A program made the position numbers and the translations under genes. Shown piece after piece: positions 8,238 to 17,708 of a stretch of 64,000 nt of DNA. A model generated the notes under the pieces. It worked only from the letters and a program-made list of their open reading frames with translations. It was not told the DNA's origin and ran no database searches. The DNA comes from Methanoculleus frigidifontis (GTDB lineage Archaea > Halobacteriota > Methanomicrobia > Methanomicrobiales > Methanoculleaceae). The DNA lies in contig NZ_VCYH01000003.1 of NCBI RefSeq assembly GCF_030464345.1, forward strand, positions 1-64,000, read 5' to 3'. Position 1 is the first letter of the stretch, and each line of letters starts with the position of its first letter.

Positions 8238-8819
8238 TCAGAGCGTTCCTTTTGTGCTGGGGATCCCGCCTTCCGAGGGGTCGGGGGCGACGGCGGCACG
8301 CAGGGCTCGTCCGAACGCCTTGAAGACTGCTTCAGCAATGTGGTGGTCGTTCCTGCCGGCGAACGTGACGTGGGCGGTGATCCCGGCGTTGGTGCAGAGG
8401 CTATAGAAGAAGTGTTCGATGAGATCGCCGGGGATGCCGCCCGGCCCCGCCGGAGAGAACGCACCCTTGAAGACAAGGTAGCCGCGCCCCCCGACGTCCA
8501 GGGCGACGCTGGCGAGGGCCTCGTCCATCGGCACCGCAGCGTCGGCGAACCGGGTGATCCCCCGGCCGTCGCCGACAGCCTCTGCGAGAGCCTGTCCGAG
8601 GACGATACCGATGTCCTCGATGGTGTGGTGGGCATCGACGGCGAGGTCGCCGGAAGCCCTGACCGCGAGATCGAGCCTGCCGTGCTTCCCGAGCGCCCCG
8701 AGCATGTGGTCGAAGAACGGAATGCCGGTATCGACGGTGCACGCTCCCGACCCGTCGAGATCGACGGAGAGGCTGATCTCGGTCTCGCGGGTCTGGCGCC
8801 GCCGCTCACTCCTGCGCAT
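8238..8819 (-). CDS. hisB: imidazoleglycerol-phosphate dehydratase
   Basis: A 193-residue enzyme of histidine biosynthesis that dehydrates imidazole glycerol phosphate. Both manganese motifs are present: HHTIED in the first half and DHHIAE in the second, on the duplicated fold. The start is the ATG at 8819, giving the family-like N-terminus [15 protein letters not shown]; upstream in-frame sequence belongs to hisA read in another frame. The first 14 bases overlap the 3' end of hisA, so the genes are coupled. Length matches monofunctional HisB, with no phosphatase domain. Confidence 0.95.
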   Translation of the reverse strand: MRRSERRRQTRETEISLSVDLDGSGACTVDTGIPFFDHMLGALGKHGRLDLAVRASGDLAVDAHHTIEDIGIVLGQALAEAVGDGRGITRFADAAVPMDEALASVALDVGGRGYLVFKGAFSPAGPGGIPGDLIEHFFYSLCTNAGITAHVTFAGRNDHHIAEAVFKAFGRALRAAVAPDPSEGGIPSTKGTL

Positions 8820-9525
8820 GGGCCGCCTCCAGGGCTTCTTCGATCCGTATCTTCCCCGCATACAGGGCGGAGCCGAGCACCGCTCCCGCAGCCCCGGCAT
8901 CGCGGAGCGCCGCCACGTCTGTTGTCGAGGAGACGCCGCCCGAGGCGACGACGGGAAGGCGTGTCCGCGCGAGCAGCCGGACGATCGGTTCGAGGGCGAT
9001 CCCCTGCTGCAGTCCCTCCACATCGACGTTGGTGAAGAGGAGCGAGCCCGCGCCGAGGCTCTCGAAACGCTCGGCCCAGGCCAGGTAGTCGCCGGCCGAC
9101 TCCTCCCAGCCCTCGATCACCACCTCGCCGCCGCGGGCATCGACTCCGGCCATGACATGGCTGCTGCCGAACTCATCGGCGATAGCCCGGACGGCTCCCG
9201 GCTCCCTGACGGCGAGGGTGCCGAGGATCACCCGCTCTACGCCAAGCTCCAGCCATCCCGCGGCGTCCTCGACGCTCCGGATGCCGCCGCCAAGCTCTAC
9301 GGTGACCGCCGTCTCCCGGATAAGCCCGCGGATCAGGTCGGCATTCTTCGTTGCCTGTCCGAACGCCCCGTCGAGGTTGATGACGTGCAGGGCATCGGCG
9401 CCGGCGTCGAGCCATGTCCCGGCCCAGGCGAGCGGGTCGCCGTAGACCGTCGCCTCTTCGCGTCTTCCCTGGACGAGCTGCACGCACCGCCCGTCCAGGA
9501 TGTCAACTGCAGGAAGGATATCCAT
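8806..9525 (-). CDS. hisA: ProFAR isomerase (HisA)
   Basis: A 239-residue (beta/alpha)8 barrel enzyme that isomerises ProFAR in histidine biosynthesis. The N-terminal catalytic Asp is in the PAVDILDG segment. The mid-barrel phosphate-binding GGGIRS and the C-terminal SGGVSS plus AVLGSALY phosphate-binding ends are all in place. It lies between hisG (5-base gap) and hisB (14-base overlap) in the order hisG-hisA-hisB. Confidence 0.95.
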   Translation of the reverse strand: MDILPAVDILDGRCVQLVQGRREEATVYGDPLAWAGTWLDAGADALHVINLDGAFGQATKNADLIRGLIRETAVTVELGGGIRSVEDAAGWLELGVERVILGTLAVREPGAVRAIADEFGSSHVMAGVDARGGEVVIEGWEESAGDYLAWAERFESLGAGSLLFTNVDVEGLQQGIALEPIVRLLARTRLPVVASGGVSSTTDVAALRDAGAAGAVLGSALYAGKIRIEEALEAAHAQE

Positions 9526-9530
9526 ACGTA

Positions 9531-10430
9531 TCAGCGTATCATTCGATCGATCGGCATAACAAGTATGTCTTTTGCCCCCGCCCGCTTGAGCTGGTTGATG
9601 AGCTGATAGACCCTTTCCTCACGGACGACCGCGTGGACGGCGACGGCGTTTTCGCTCGACGCGACGTCCATCACCGTCGGCCCGCCGAGGCCCGGAAGCA
9701 CCTGCTTCACGTCGTCGAGGGCATTCCGGTGGACGTTCATCATCAGGTAGCACTGCCCCTTCGCATGGATCACGCTCTCGAGGGCGAGGACGATTTCGTC
9801 GATCTTCTCCCGCTTCGCCGCGAGGGCGCCCTTGTTTGCGATCAGCACCGTGCTGCTCTGCAGGACTTCTTCCACAACGCGGAGGCGGTTGGTGCGCAGC
9901 GTCGTCCCCGAACTCGAGAGATCGACGATGGCGTCGGCGATGCCGAGGTGCGGCGTCACCTCGCAGGCGCCGCCGACCGTAACGATGGAGACGTCGATGC
10001 CGCGCTCCGCGAAGTATGCACGGGTTATCGTCGGAAACTCGGTGGCGATCCTGCTCCCCGCAAGATCGGCGACGGACGCAACCGGCGACTCCTCCGGCAC
10101 GGCGACGACGAGCGTTGCCCGTCCCATCCGGAGATCGAGGAGCTCCGCGACATCGGCGCAGCGCTCCATCACCATGTCTTTACCGGTGATCCCGAGGTCG
10201 GCGACGCCGTTTGCGACGTACTCGGGGATGTCGATCGGGCGGGCGAAGAGGATCTCCACGTGGGGGTCGTGTGTTCTGGCGATGAGCCGCCGTTCTCCGC
10301 CGTCCAGCATGTGGAGGCCGCTCTTTTCGATCAGTTCATTGATGGGCTGGGAGATCCTGCCTTTGTTCGGGACGGCGAGGCGGACGGTGTACTCGTCTCC
10401 TCCCGTCCGCTCGTGCGGCGTCGGGTTCAT
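9531..10430 (-). CDS. hisG: ATP phosphoribosyltransferase, long form
   Basis: A 299-residue HisG, first enzyme of histidine synthesis and the usual feedback target. N-terminal [11 protein letters not shown] and GITGKDMV segments and the PRPP-binding [14 protein letters not shown] stretch (about residues 169-182) identify it. The C-terminal 75 residues form the ACT-like regulatory domain of the long form, so no HisZ partner is needed. The ATG at 10430 is chosen; a TTG two codons earlier is also open. Only 26 bases separate it from the AdoMet synthetase stop, with a T6 run between, so cotranscription is uncertain. Confidence 0.94.
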   Translation of the reverse strand: MNPTPHERTGGDEYTVRLAVPNKGRISQPINELIEKSGLHMLDGGERRLIARTHDPHVEILFARPIDIPEYVANGVADLGITGKDMVMERCADVAELLDLRMGRATLVVAVPEESPVASVADLAGSRIATEFPTITRAYFAERGIDVSIVTVGGACEVTPHLGIADAIVDLSSSGTTLRTNRLRVVEEVLQSSTVLIANKGALAAKREKIDEIVLALESVIHAKGQCYLMMNVHRNALDDVKQVLPGLGGPTVMDVASSENAVAVHAVVREERVYQLINQLKRAGAKDILVMPIDRMIR

Positions 10431-10456
10431 AGGCAACAGATACCGAAAAAATTGTT

Positions 10457-11662
10457 TTAAAAGGTCTTAAGTTCTCCGCGGATCACCCGCTCGGTGATCG
10501 AGGTCACGTCTTCCAGCCACTCGTCGATGATCGACTCGATCTCGGAGGTGACCGTCGCGACCTTCGTGCCCGGCCGGGTAAGCACCTGGGCGCTGGCGAC
10601 GTGCGGCTGGTCGATGGGATAGCCTATCTGGGAGAGCATGCGGATGTAGATCTCCTCGATGCCGTCGACCTTTGCCACACAGTCCGCGGCGATCTGGTTT
10701 GCGAGGAGGTTGTAGATCTTGCCGATATGGTTGATGGGGTTCTTGCCGCTGGTGGCCTCCATGCTCATCGGCCGGTTCGGGGTGATGAGGCCGTTCGCAC
10801 GGTTCCCGCGGCCGACCGACCCGTCGTCGCCCATCTCGGCAGAGGTTCCGGAGACGGTGAGGAAGACGCTCTCGCTGGCGATATCGTCGGCGGTGTTCAC
10901 GGCGACCGTGACCTTCCGGGTTGTCAGGCCCTTCGCCACTGCTGCGAGCTGCTCCTGGATGAACTGCTTCATCTCGACGTACTCATCGAGCGATGCGCAG
11001 TAGCGGTCGACGAAGGCCATCGCGACTGTGAGGGTGATATCGTCGCCGTCACGGAGGCACATGATCTTGCAGTCCTGGCCGATGACCGGATACTTCGGGC
11101 GCATCTGGTCGTCAAGGTAGGCGGCGACGCCTGCCACGATGCTCTCGGCCTCGGAGAAGGGTGCGTAGCCGACACCGAAGGAGGTGTCGTTCGCCCGCGG
11201 GATGGTGGCAGTGCCGCAGGACTGGAAGACGTCCCGCAGGTCGGTCGATCCCATCCCCATGCGGGAGTCGACGGTGATGTCGCGGTCCATGTTGAGGGTC
11301 GGGAGGATCTCTTTGATGTAGTTCCTCGCCGCCTCCATCGCGATGGCGTCGGCCGGGATGTTCGTGCCATTGAAGGACTTCGTCGCCCTGCCGCTCAGCA
11401 GCACGTAGATGGGCTTTGTGATCACGCCGCCGCCGAACTGCGGTATCGACTCTCCGGCGACGACTTCGCCCTGGTCGGTGTTGTGGTGCAGGACGACGCC
11501 GCACTCTTCGAGGTATGCGGCGCTGAGCGCCCGGCTGATCGACTCGGCGACGCCGTCTGCAATGCTGTCCGGGTGGCCGAGGCACTTTCGCTCCACGAGT
11601 TCAATCCGCTGCCGCTCGATCGGGATCTGGTCGAGACCCTCTATACTGATATTTCTCTTCAT
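10457..11662 (-). CDS. archaeal S-adenosylmethionine synthetase
   Basis: A 401-residue methionine adenosyltransferase of the archaeal class (distinct in sequence from bacterial MetK). It makes AdoMet from ATP and methionine in the cytosol. Segments such as [18 protein letters not shown] near the N-terminus and [19 protein letters not shown] in the C-terminal half are typical. The ATG at 11662 is preceded by GGTGG six bases upstream, which decides it over the GTG at 11671. A TATA-like element lies at the end of dacZ, suggesting its own promoter. Confidence 0.94.
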   Translation of the reverse strand: MKRNISIEGLDQIPIERQRIELVERKCLGHPDSIADGVAESISRALSAAYLEECGVVLHHNTDQGEVVAGESIPQFGGGVITKPIYVLLSGRATKSFNGTNIPADAIAMEAARNYIKEILPTLNMDRDITVDSRMGMGSTDLRDVFQSCGTATIPRANDTSFGVGYAPFSEAESIVAGVAAYLDDQMRPKYPVIGQDCKIMCLRDGDDITLTVAMAFVDRYCASLDEYVEMKQFIQEQLAAVAKGLTTRKVTVAVNTADDIASESVFLTVSGTSAEMGDDGSVGRGNRANGLITPNRPMSMEATSGKNPINHIGKIYNLLANQIAADCVAKVDGIEEIYIRMLSQIGYPIDQPHVASAQVLTRPGTKVATVTSEIESIIDEWLEDVTSITERVIRGELKTF

Positions 11663-11710
11663 CGAATCCACCGTAGTTCTAAACGATACAGTACAAAATG
11701 ACTGTAATTC

Positions 11711-11716
11711 ATATAA
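11711..11716 (-). promoter_or_regulatory. TATA element for AdoMet synthetase gene
   Basis: Read on the minus strand, TTATAT sits about 50 bases before the ATG at 11662, next to the dacZ stop codon. A start about 25 bases downstream would leave a leader of about 28 bases that contains the GGTGG ribosome site. Confidence 0.4.
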
Positions 11717-11722
11717 CCGTTT

Positions 11723-12520
11723 CTAACTTTTTATCCGCACATCGGAGCGAATGGCAAGCTTACAGATGCCGTCCCGGAAGACCCGCACCATGCCGCCGCT
11801 CTCGGAGATGGTGATGCCGACGACCGGGATCTCGCGGGTGACGAACGCCGTCGCACGGTGCCGGCCGCCGAGCCCGCCCGGGAGCATGACCGTCCTTCCC
11901 GTGACGTCGAGGTAGCGGCCTGCCGCCCGGATATCGCCGCTGGTATCGATGACGAAGACGCCGTCGAGCTGGGCAAACTCCTTGACGCTCTCCCAGTTGT
12001 CCTTGTTCTTGATGTCCCGCAGTGCGGGGGGCTGGCCCTGATAGGGGTTTAAGATCGCCTGGTGCGAGTGCCTGAAGATCTCGTCGGGATCGCCGATGAT
12101 GAACGCGGTGCCGATCGACCGGCCCTCGCGCCCCTCGATGGCGATCTCCATAGCGAGGTTTAAAACAGCGTGGAGGACGTCGCGGGGCACGATGTCGGCG
12201 AACTCCTTGAGGCTGATGAAGTTTTTGCCCTCTTCGATGTCGTAGAGGATGAGGGCGTAGGGGAAGACCCCGACGACGAGGCCGCTCTCCAGTCGGCGCG
12301 AAAGGTAGAGCTGGACGGTGGCGTCGAGCATGTGCCGCTCGCTCACCTCCAGGATGTCGTGCATCGTGAGGTCTTTTAAGACGTCGAGCTGGAGCTCCTG
12401 CACCCAGATGACCGGGATATCGGACGCGAACTCACGCGGCTCGGTGAAGGAGACGATCGCCCGGGCGCCAACCGATGCCGCCACATCCCGGGCGGCCTGC
12501 AGCATCACGTCGTCGTTCAT
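11723..12520 (-). CDS. dacZ: diadenylate cyclase DacZ (c-di-AMP synthase)
   Basis: A 265-residue archaeal protein with a DisA_N-type domain, which joins two ATP molecules into cyclic di-AMP. The two catalytic motifs are visible: DGVFV at residues 186-190 (the DGA position) and GGLGGRHRA at 215-223 (the RHR motif). The N-terminal 130 residues form the extra domain of archaeal DacZ and no membrane segment is seen. The start codon overlaps the sucD stop (ATGA, 12517-12520), so it is the last gene of the reductive-TCA operon and is translationally coupled to it. In haloarchaea DacZ is essential and linked to osmotic balance; the metabolic coupling here is an inference from gene order. Confidence 0.93.
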   Translation of the reverse strand: MNDDVMLQAARDVAASVGARAIVSFTEPREFASDIPVIWVQELQLDVLKDLTMHDILEVSERHMLDATVQLYLSRRLESGLVVGVFPYALILYDIEEGKNFISLKEFADIVPRDVLHAVLNLAMEIAIEGREGRSIGTAFIIGDPDEIFRHSHQAILNPYQGQPPALRDIKNKDNWESVKEFAQLDGVFVIDTSGDIRAAGRYLDVTGRTVMLPGGLGGRHRATAFVTREIPVVGITISESGGMVRVFRDGICKLAIRSDVRIKS

Positions 12521-13383
12521 AGCAGGTCACGGATGAGCGCCGGGATCTCCGACGGGCGGGAGGCGACCGGCACGCCGAGGTTCTTGAGGCGCTGCACCTT
12601 CGACCGGGCGTCGCCCTCGCCGCCCTCGATGATCGCGCCGGCGTGTCCCATCCGCTTTTCGGGCGGGGCGCTGATGCCGGCGATATACGTGACGACGGGC
12701 AGGTCGGCCGACCGGACGCCCTCCTCCTCGAGGTTGCCGCCGACCTCGCCGATGACGACGACCGCCTTCGTCTGCGGGTCGTCCCGGAAACGCTCCAGCA
12801 CGTCGACGAAGGTCTGGCCGATGACCGGGTCGCCGCCTATCCCGACGATGCTGCTCTGGCCGATCCCGGCGCGGGTCAGCTCGTCGACGACCTCGTAGGT
12901 GAGGGTGCCGCTGCGGGAGATGACCCCGACGGAGCCGCGGGTCGCGAGGTGGGCGGGCATGATCCCGAGTTTGCACTCGCCGGGCGAGAGGAGGCCAGGG
13001 CAGTTCGGGCCCACCACCGCACAGCCTTCGAGCTCGGCATACGAGATGGCGCGCATCGCGTCGTGCACCGGGATGTGCTCGGTGATCGCGACGACGAGCT
13101 CGAGGCCGGCGTGCGCCGCCTCCATGATCGCGTCACCGGCCGCGCCGCCCGGGACAAAGACGACGCTTGCGGCCGCATCGTGCTCCCGGAGGGCTTCTTT
13201 CACGGTGTTGTAGACCGGCACGCCGTGAACCTCCTGGCCGCCCTTCTTCGGGGCGACACCGGCCACCACGCCGCGTCCGCCGACCTCGCGGGCGTATTCG
13301 TTCATCAGGGCGGTGTGGAACGTGCCCTGCCTGCCGGTGATGTTCTGGACGATGACGCCCTGGTTCTTATCGGTGTAGATCAT
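12517..13383 (-). CDS. sucD: succinyl-CoA synthetase alpha subunit
   Basis: A 288-residue CoA-binding and phosphohistidine subunit of succinate-CoA ligase. The Rossmann CoA site is ITGRQGTFHT near the N-terminus. The phosphorylated histidine is in RMGHAGAI, followed by the Gly-rich EGGEGDA power-helix loop. The ATG at 13383 overlaps the sucC stop and the stop overlaps the dacZ start, both as ATGA. In a hydrogenotrophic methanogen it works in the reductive direction, making succinyl-CoA for 2-oxoglutarate synthesis. Confidence 0.95.
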   Translation of the reverse strand: MIYTDKNQGVIVQNITGRQGTFHTALMNEYAREVGGRGVVAGVAPKKGGQEVHGVPVYNTVKEALREHDAAASVVFVPGGAAGDAIMEAAHAGLELVVAITEHIPVHDAMRAISYAELEGCAVVGPNCPGLLSPGECKLGIMPAHLATRGSVGVISRSGTLTYEVVDELTRAGIGQSSIVGIGGDPVIGQTFVDVLERFRDDPQTKAVVVIGEVGGNLEEEGVRSADLPVVTYIAGISAPPEKRMGHAGAIIEGGEGDARSKVQRLKNLGVPVASRPSEIPALIRDLL

Positions 13384-14465
13384 GCTGCCGCCTCCACCGC
13401 CGCCTTGACCGCGGCGTCCATGCTCTCGAGCATCCGGTAGCCGTGCTCTGCGAGCAGGCGCCGGCCTTCCTCCTCGTTCGTCCCTGCCATACGGACGATC
13501 ACCGTCGGGGCAACGCCGGCGGCGATGATCCCTTTCGCCACCTCGTCGCACCGGGTGATGCCGCCGAGGAGATTGACCACGATCACCTTCACGTCCGGCA
13601 TGCCGGCGACGAGCCGCACCGCGTGCTGCACCCGATCCTGGTCGGCTCCGCCGCCGACGTCCAGGAAGTTCGCGGCTCTGCCCTGGTAGAACTCGATCAG
13701 GTCGAGGGTGGACATGGTCAGCCCGGCGCCGTTTCCGATGACGCCGATGCTGCCGTCGAGTTCGACGTAGGCAAACCCGTGCTTCTCCGCCTCCTGCTCC
13801 CGGTCGGTGAGGTCGCGGTTGACGGCGATCCCCTGCCGGGCGAGGGCGTTGTCGTCGACGATCAGCTTGGCGTCGGCGGCGTAGACGCCCTTCTCGGTCG
13901 TGACGAGCGGGTTGATCTCGGCGAGCATCGCGTCCTTTTCGCGGAACACGCGGTAGAGCCTGTTGATCACCGGCGCGAGGTCCTTCGGCGCGTCCCCGAG
14001 GAGCTCGCGCATCAGGAAGGCGGGTACCTCGGTGAGGAGCGGCGGAAGGGTGACCTTCCGGACGGCGCCTGCGTCTTCCTGTGCGGCGCTCTCGATATCG
14101 ACGCCGCCGGCATCGGCGAAGAGGATCACCGGCCCCTTTGTGGAGCGGTCGATCGCGATGGAGAGGTAGTACTCGTGGGTGATGGGGAGCCGCTCTTCGA
14201 CCAGGATCTCGCGCACCGGAAGGCCCTTGATCTCCCGGGAGAAGAGGTCGCGGGCGGCCCTGACCGCATCTGCGTCGTCCGCTTTCAGGATGCCGCCGGC
14301 TTTTCCGCGCCCGCCGACGTCCACCTGCGCCTTCAGCACCACGGTATCCCCGAGCGCTGCAAGGTGAGGGGCAACCTCTTCGGGCGCTCTGATCAGCACA
14401 CTCTTCGGGACCGGGATCCCGAAGTCTTTAAAGACCGATTTTGCCTCGTATTCCAGCAGTTTCAT
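13380..14465 (-). CDS. sucC: succinyl-CoA synthetase beta subunit
   Basis: A 361-residue ATP-grasp subunit that binds nucleotide and succinate. The N-terminus (LLEYEAKSVFKDFGIPVP) and VVLKAQVDVGGRGKAGG grasp motif are typical. NGAGLTMSTLDLI and NFLDVGGGAD mark the C-terminal ligase domain. Slightly shorter than bacterial SucC (about 390). Coupled to korC upstream and sucD downstream through ATGA overlaps. Confidence 0.95.
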   Translation of the reverse strand: MKLLEYEAKSVFKDFGIPVPKSVLIRAPEEVAPHLAALGDTVVLKAQVDVGGRGKAGGILKADDADAVRAARDLFSREIKGLPVREILVEERLPITHEYYLSIAIDRSTKGPVILFADAGGVDIESAAQEDAGAVRKVTLPPLLTEVPAFLMRELLGDAPKDLAPVINRLYRVFREKDAMLAEINPLVTTEKGVYAADAKLIVDDNALARQGIAVNRDLTDREQEAEKHGFAYVELDGSIGVIGNGAGLTMSTLDLIEFYQGRAANFLDVGGGADQDRVQHAVRLVAGMPDVKVIVVNLLGGITRCDEVAKGIIAAGVAPTVIVRMAGTNEEEGRRLLAEHGYRMLESMDAAVKAAVEAAA

Positions 14466-15001
14466 AGTTTACACGCTTCCTCGCCGAGTTCAAATCCTCG
14501 CATGAGAGCTTTTCTGTTCAGTTCTTCCGTGCCCTTCGGCACGCTGTCGAGCACCGCTTTTTCGATCGCGTCCCTGCTCACGACGCCGGTGCTGGCGACG
14601 AGCGCGCCCAGCATGACGATGTTCGCGACGATCTCCCGCCCCAAGGTCGCTTTTGCCTCTGCTGTCGCCGGGATCTCGCACGCCCTGCAGTCGGGGCGCG
14701 AGTGCACGAGACCGGAGTCGACCAGCATGATCGCGTCCTTCGACGCATGGACGCCGTACTTCTCGAACCCCTGCTGCGACATGATGACGAAGATGTCGGG
14801 GTCCGTCACCTCGGGGAAGAGGATGGGTGCATCGTCGATGATCACCTGCGCCATCGATGCACCGCCGCGGGCCTCCGGGCCGTAGACCTGTGTCTGGACG
14901 GCATATTTCCCGTCGTAGAGTGCCGCGGCCCGCCCCAGGGTGACGACCGAGAGGATGATCCCCTGTCCCCCAAACCCGGAGAACCTGACCTCGCGCCTCA
15001 T
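14462..15001 (-). CDS. korC: 2-oxoglutarate:ferredoxin oxidoreductase gamma subunit
   Basis: A 179-residue gamma subunit of the 2-oxoacid:ferredoxin oxidoreductase family, starting RREVRFSGFGGQGIIL with the GxGGQG loop. VYGPEARGGASMAQV is the other family signature. It assembles with KorA, KorB and KorD to carboxylate succinyl-CoA with reduced ferredoxin. The ATG at 15001 overlaps the korB stop, which fixes the start; the frame stays open far upstream inside korB but that part is a shadow. Confidence 0.94.
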   Translation of the reverse strand: MRREVRFSGFGGQGIILSVVTLGRAAALYDGKYAVQTQVYGPEARGGASMAQVIIDDAPILFPEVTDPDIFVIMSQQGFEKYGVHASKDAIMLVDSGLVHSRPDCRACEIPATAEAKATLGREIVANIVMLGALVASTGVVSRDAIEKAVLDSVPKGTEELNRKALMRGFELGEEACKL

Positions 15002-15789
15002 CGCCGTACCCCCATCGCAGGCCGGGCTCTCCTGACCAGCTCGCCGACCGTGAACATCCCCTCGGGGATCGGAGTTCCTTCGCTCTCGAGCCGACGCTTC
15101 TTCTCGATGAGCAGTGCGTGCGTCCGCATATGCTCGATCATGTCGGAGACGCGCCGCTGCTTGTTCCGGCGCCCGTAGTTTGTCGGGCACTGGGTCATCA
15201 CCTCTATAAACGAGAGCCCTGGTGTCTGCAGTCCGGTAGCGATCGCCTTTGTGAGCTCTTTGACGTGGTAGGCTGTCCACCGGGCGACGTAGTTTGCACC
15301 CGCGGCGACGGCGAGTTCGGCGAGGTCGAACGCCGCTTCGGCCGACCCGTAGGGCGTCGTCGTCGACTGGGCGCCCATCGGTGTGGTCGGGCTCCCCTGT
15401 CCTCCGGTCATGCCGTAGATCTGGTTGTTCATGCAGACGACGGTCATATCGACATTCCTCCTGCAGGCATGGATGAAGTGGTTCCCGCCGATGGCGGCGA
15501 GATCGCCGTCGCCGGTAAAGACGACCACGTTCAGGTCCGGTTTTGCCAGTTTCACCCCGGTGGCAAACGCCAGCGCCCGGCCGTGGGTGGTGTGAAGCGA
15601 GTCGGTCTGGATGTAGCCCGGTGCACGGGAGGAGCAGCCTATCCCGGAGACGAAGACGGTCTCGTCGCGCTCCCATCCCATCCCGGATATCGCTGCGAGG
15701 GTGCAGTTGATGACCGTGCCGTTGCCGCACCCGGTGCAGTAGATGTGGGGCAGCCGGTCGGTCCGGAGCCAGTCGCGGGCGGAGGTCAT
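14998..15789 (-). CDS. korB: 2-oxoglutarate:ferredoxin oxidoreductase beta subunit
   Basis: A 263-residue thiamine-diphosphate-binding subunit. CTGCGNG near residue 18 carries conserved cysteines. The TPP/Mg motif GDGDLAAIGGN is followed by MNNQIYGMTGGQ about 25 residues later, the standard GDG-NN arrangement. SPTTPMGAQSTTTPYG supports the 2-oxoglutarate rather than pyruvate branch. Overlaps korA and korC by ATGA. Confidence 0.94.
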   Translation of the reverse strand: MTSARDWLRTDRLPHIYCTGCGNGTVINCTLAAISGMGWERDETVFVSGIGCSSRAPGYIQTDSLHTTHGRALAFATGVKLAKPDLNVVVFTGDGDLAAIGGNHFIHACRRNVDMTVVCMNNQIYGMTGGQGSPTTPMGAQSTTTPYGSAEAAFDLAELAVAAGANYVARWTAYHVKELTKAIATGLQTPGLSFIEVMTQCPTNYGRRNKQRRVSDMIEHMRTHALLIEKKRRLESEGTPIPEGMFTVGELVRRARPAMGVRR

Positions 15790-16886
15790 CGGTGCGCCTC
15801 CAGAACACTCGCGAGCTCCGCCGGGGTGTGGAGTTCCCCGCCGAGTTTCGGGATAGGTATCACCGGCTGGTCGACGTGCCGCTCGACCTCCCGCGCCATC
15901 TGTCCCATGTTCAGCTCCGGCATCAGGAAGACCTTCGCGTCCGCAAACTCCTGGAGTGCGAACTCCGGGAACGGCCAGACGACCCGCAGCCGCAGGTGGC
16001 CGACGCCCTCGTCCTGCCGGTCGTGGAGGAGCTGCTGCACCGTCCGGGAGGGAGGGCCGTAGGTGACAAAGACGCTCTCGGCGTCCGGGTTCGTCACCTC
16101 ATAGTCCGCCATCTCACGGCGTGCCGACTCCACCTTCCGGTAGAGGCGGCGCACCAGGGCGTCGTGCGCCTCGGCGTCCGTCGTGTCCGGGTAGCCGCGT
16201 TCGTCGTGCGTCAGGCCGGTGACGTGGACGTGCCGCCCGGTGCCGAAGGGCGCGAATCCGGGAATGCCGTCGTCGCCCGCCGCGAACGGCAGTTCTCCTT
16301 CGGCGAGCGGCGGCCTGGAGACGGTCTCGACCGAATCCGGGATGACGATCCGCTCGCGCATGTGCCCGATGATCTCGTCCGACATCACGAACGTCGGGAC
16401 ACGGTAGCGGTCGGCGAGGTTGAAGGCCTTCGCCGTGAGGTCAAACATCTCCTGGACGCTATTCGGGGTGATCGCGATCGTTGCCATATCGCCGTGCGAC
16501 CCGAACCGGCACTGCATCATGTCTCCCTGCGCCGCCCGGGTCGGTTGGCCGGTGCTCGGGCCGCCGCGCTGGATGTTGACGACGACGAGCGGCGTCTCGG
16601 TCATGACGGCGTAGCCGAGGTTCTCCATCATCAGCGAAAATCCTGGTCCGCTGGTGGCGGTCATGGCGCGGGCGCCCGTCCAGGCAGCCCCGATGACCGA
16701 GGCGATGCTGCCGATCTCGTCTTCCATCGGGATGAAGGTGCCGCCGGCTTTTGGGAGCTTGCGCGCCATATGCTCGGCGATCTCCGTCGAGGGCGTGATC
16801 GGGTAGCAGCCGAAGAACCGGCAGCCCGCGGCGAGCGCCCCCTCGGCAGACGCCGTGTTGCCCTGCATGAACTCAATCCTGCTCAA
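15786..16886 (-). CDS. korA: 2-oxoglutarate:ferredoxin oxidoreductase alpha subunit
   Basis: A 366-residue alpha subunit. The N-terminus MQGNTASAEGALAAGCRFF and YPITPSTEIAEHMA match the family, as do SGPGFSLMMENLGYA and IQRGGPSTGQPT. The start is either TTG at 16886, overlapping the korD stop as TTGA, or the ATG six codons later at 16868. The overlap pattern seen at every other junction of the operon favours the TTG. Ends before the C-terminal region found in fused forms, so the gamma subunit is separate (korC). Confidence 0.93.
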   Translation of the reverse strand: MSRIEFMQGNTASAEGALAAGCRFFGCYPITPSTEIAEHMARKLPKAGGTFIPMEDEIGSIASVIGAAWTGARAMTATSGPGFSLMMENLGYAVMTETPLVVVNIQRGGPSTGQPTRAAQGDMMQCRFGSHGDMATIAITPNSVQEMFDLTAKAFNLADRYRVPTFVMSDEIIGHMRERIVIPDSVETVSRPPLAEGELPFAAGDDGIPGFAPFGTGRHVHVTGLTHDERGYPDTTDAEAHDALVRRLYRKVESARREMADYEVTNPDAESVFVTYGPPSRTVQQLLHDRQDEGVGHLRLRVVWPFPEFALQEFADAKVFLMPELNMGQMAREVERHVDQPVIPIPKLGGELHTPAELASVLEAHR

Positions 16887-17155
16887 TATTCGACCTCCAC
16901 CCGGTGTGCCTCATAGGGCTCCTCTTCCTTCCAGTGTATCGCCTGATCCGGACAGATCATCTGGCAGACCCCGCAGAGCGTCCTCCCGTAGAGGGCCTGG
17001 AGACGGCAGTTCGTGCACCGCTCGGGCCGATCGAGAACCGGGACGACGATCCCCCGGCGGTTCGGCTTTGTCCCTTCCTGAAATATTGTATACGGACAGA
17101 CCAGCACGCAGAGATTGCAGCCTTTACAGCGGCTTTCATCGATGACGAGTTTCAT
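16883..17155 (-). CDS. korD: 2-oxoglutarate:ferredoxin oxidoreductase ferredoxin subunit
   Basis: A 90-residue two-cluster ferredoxin that passes electrons from reduced ferredoxin into the KOR complex. The first cluster motif is CKGCNLCVLVCP (about residues 10-21). The second is unusual in having CTNC about ten residues before CGVCQMICP, so the half carries five cysteines. It follows fumB by 10 bases and its stop overlaps the korA start. Confidence 0.92.
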   Translation of the reverse strand: MKLVIDESRCKGCNLCVLVCPYTIFQEGTKPNRRGIVVPVLDRPERCTNCRLQALYGRTLCGVCQMICPDQAIHWKEEEPYEAHRVEVEY

Positions 17156-17165
17156 GGGACGTATC

Positions 17166-17708
17166 CTATTCGTTCTTGAATTCCCTGTTAAATTGTGTTT
17201 TCGCTTTGCTCTTCACCGATTCGAAGAGGTCTCCCCCGCAGGAATCGATGCCGACCGTCAGCGGCAGGTCGTCGACCTCGATGGCCCAGACCGCCTCCGC
17301 CATACCGAGGTCCTCGAAGAAGACGCCGCAACGGCGCATCCGGGCGGCGGCGAGTGCGGCGCACCCGCCGGTGAACGCGAGGTAGACGCCGCGGCCGCGG
17401 AGAGCCCGGGCGACCTCTTCGCCCATGCCTCCCTTGCCGATGAGGGCGCGGACGCCGGCGTCGAGGAGAAACCCGGTGAGCGCGTTCATCCGTGCGGAGG
17501 TCGTCGGGCCGGCGGCGACGATCCGGTCGCCCTGCACGACCGGGCCGCAGTGGTAGACCGCCGCCCCCTCCGGGTCGAAGGGGATCCCCTCTTCCATCAT
17601 CCGCAGGTGCGCCTCGTCGCGGGCGGTGTAGATCGTCCCGGAGAGGGTCACCCGGTCGCCTGCCCGGAGGGCGAGCACCTCCTCGCCGAGCGGCGTTGTC
17701 AGGTTCAC
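17166..17708 (-). CDS. fumB: class I fumarate hydratase, beta subunit
   Basis: A 180-residue subunit corresponding to the C-terminal half of iron-sulfur class I fumarase. Family stretches include GDRVTLSGTIYTARDEAH, GPTTSARMN and GKGGMGEEV, and CGGDLFESVKSK near the C-terminus. It starts with GTG immediately after the fumA stop, with no gap. Together with the alpha subunit it interconverts malate and fumarate. Confidence 0.93.
   Translation of the reverse strand: MNLTTPLGEEVLALRAGDRVTLSGTIYTARDEAHLRMMEEGIPFDPEGAAVYHCGPVVQGDRIVAAGPTTSARMNALTGFLLDAGVRALIGKGGMGEEVARALRGRGVYLAFTGGCAALAAARMRRCGVFFEDLGMAEAVWAIEVDDLPLTVGIDSCGGDLFESVKSKAKTQFNREFKNE

Noticed and set aside
8820-9023. 68-codon N-terminal extension of hisB
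   Set aside because: This part is hisA read in another frame; the ATG at 8819 gives the family N-terminus and overlap.
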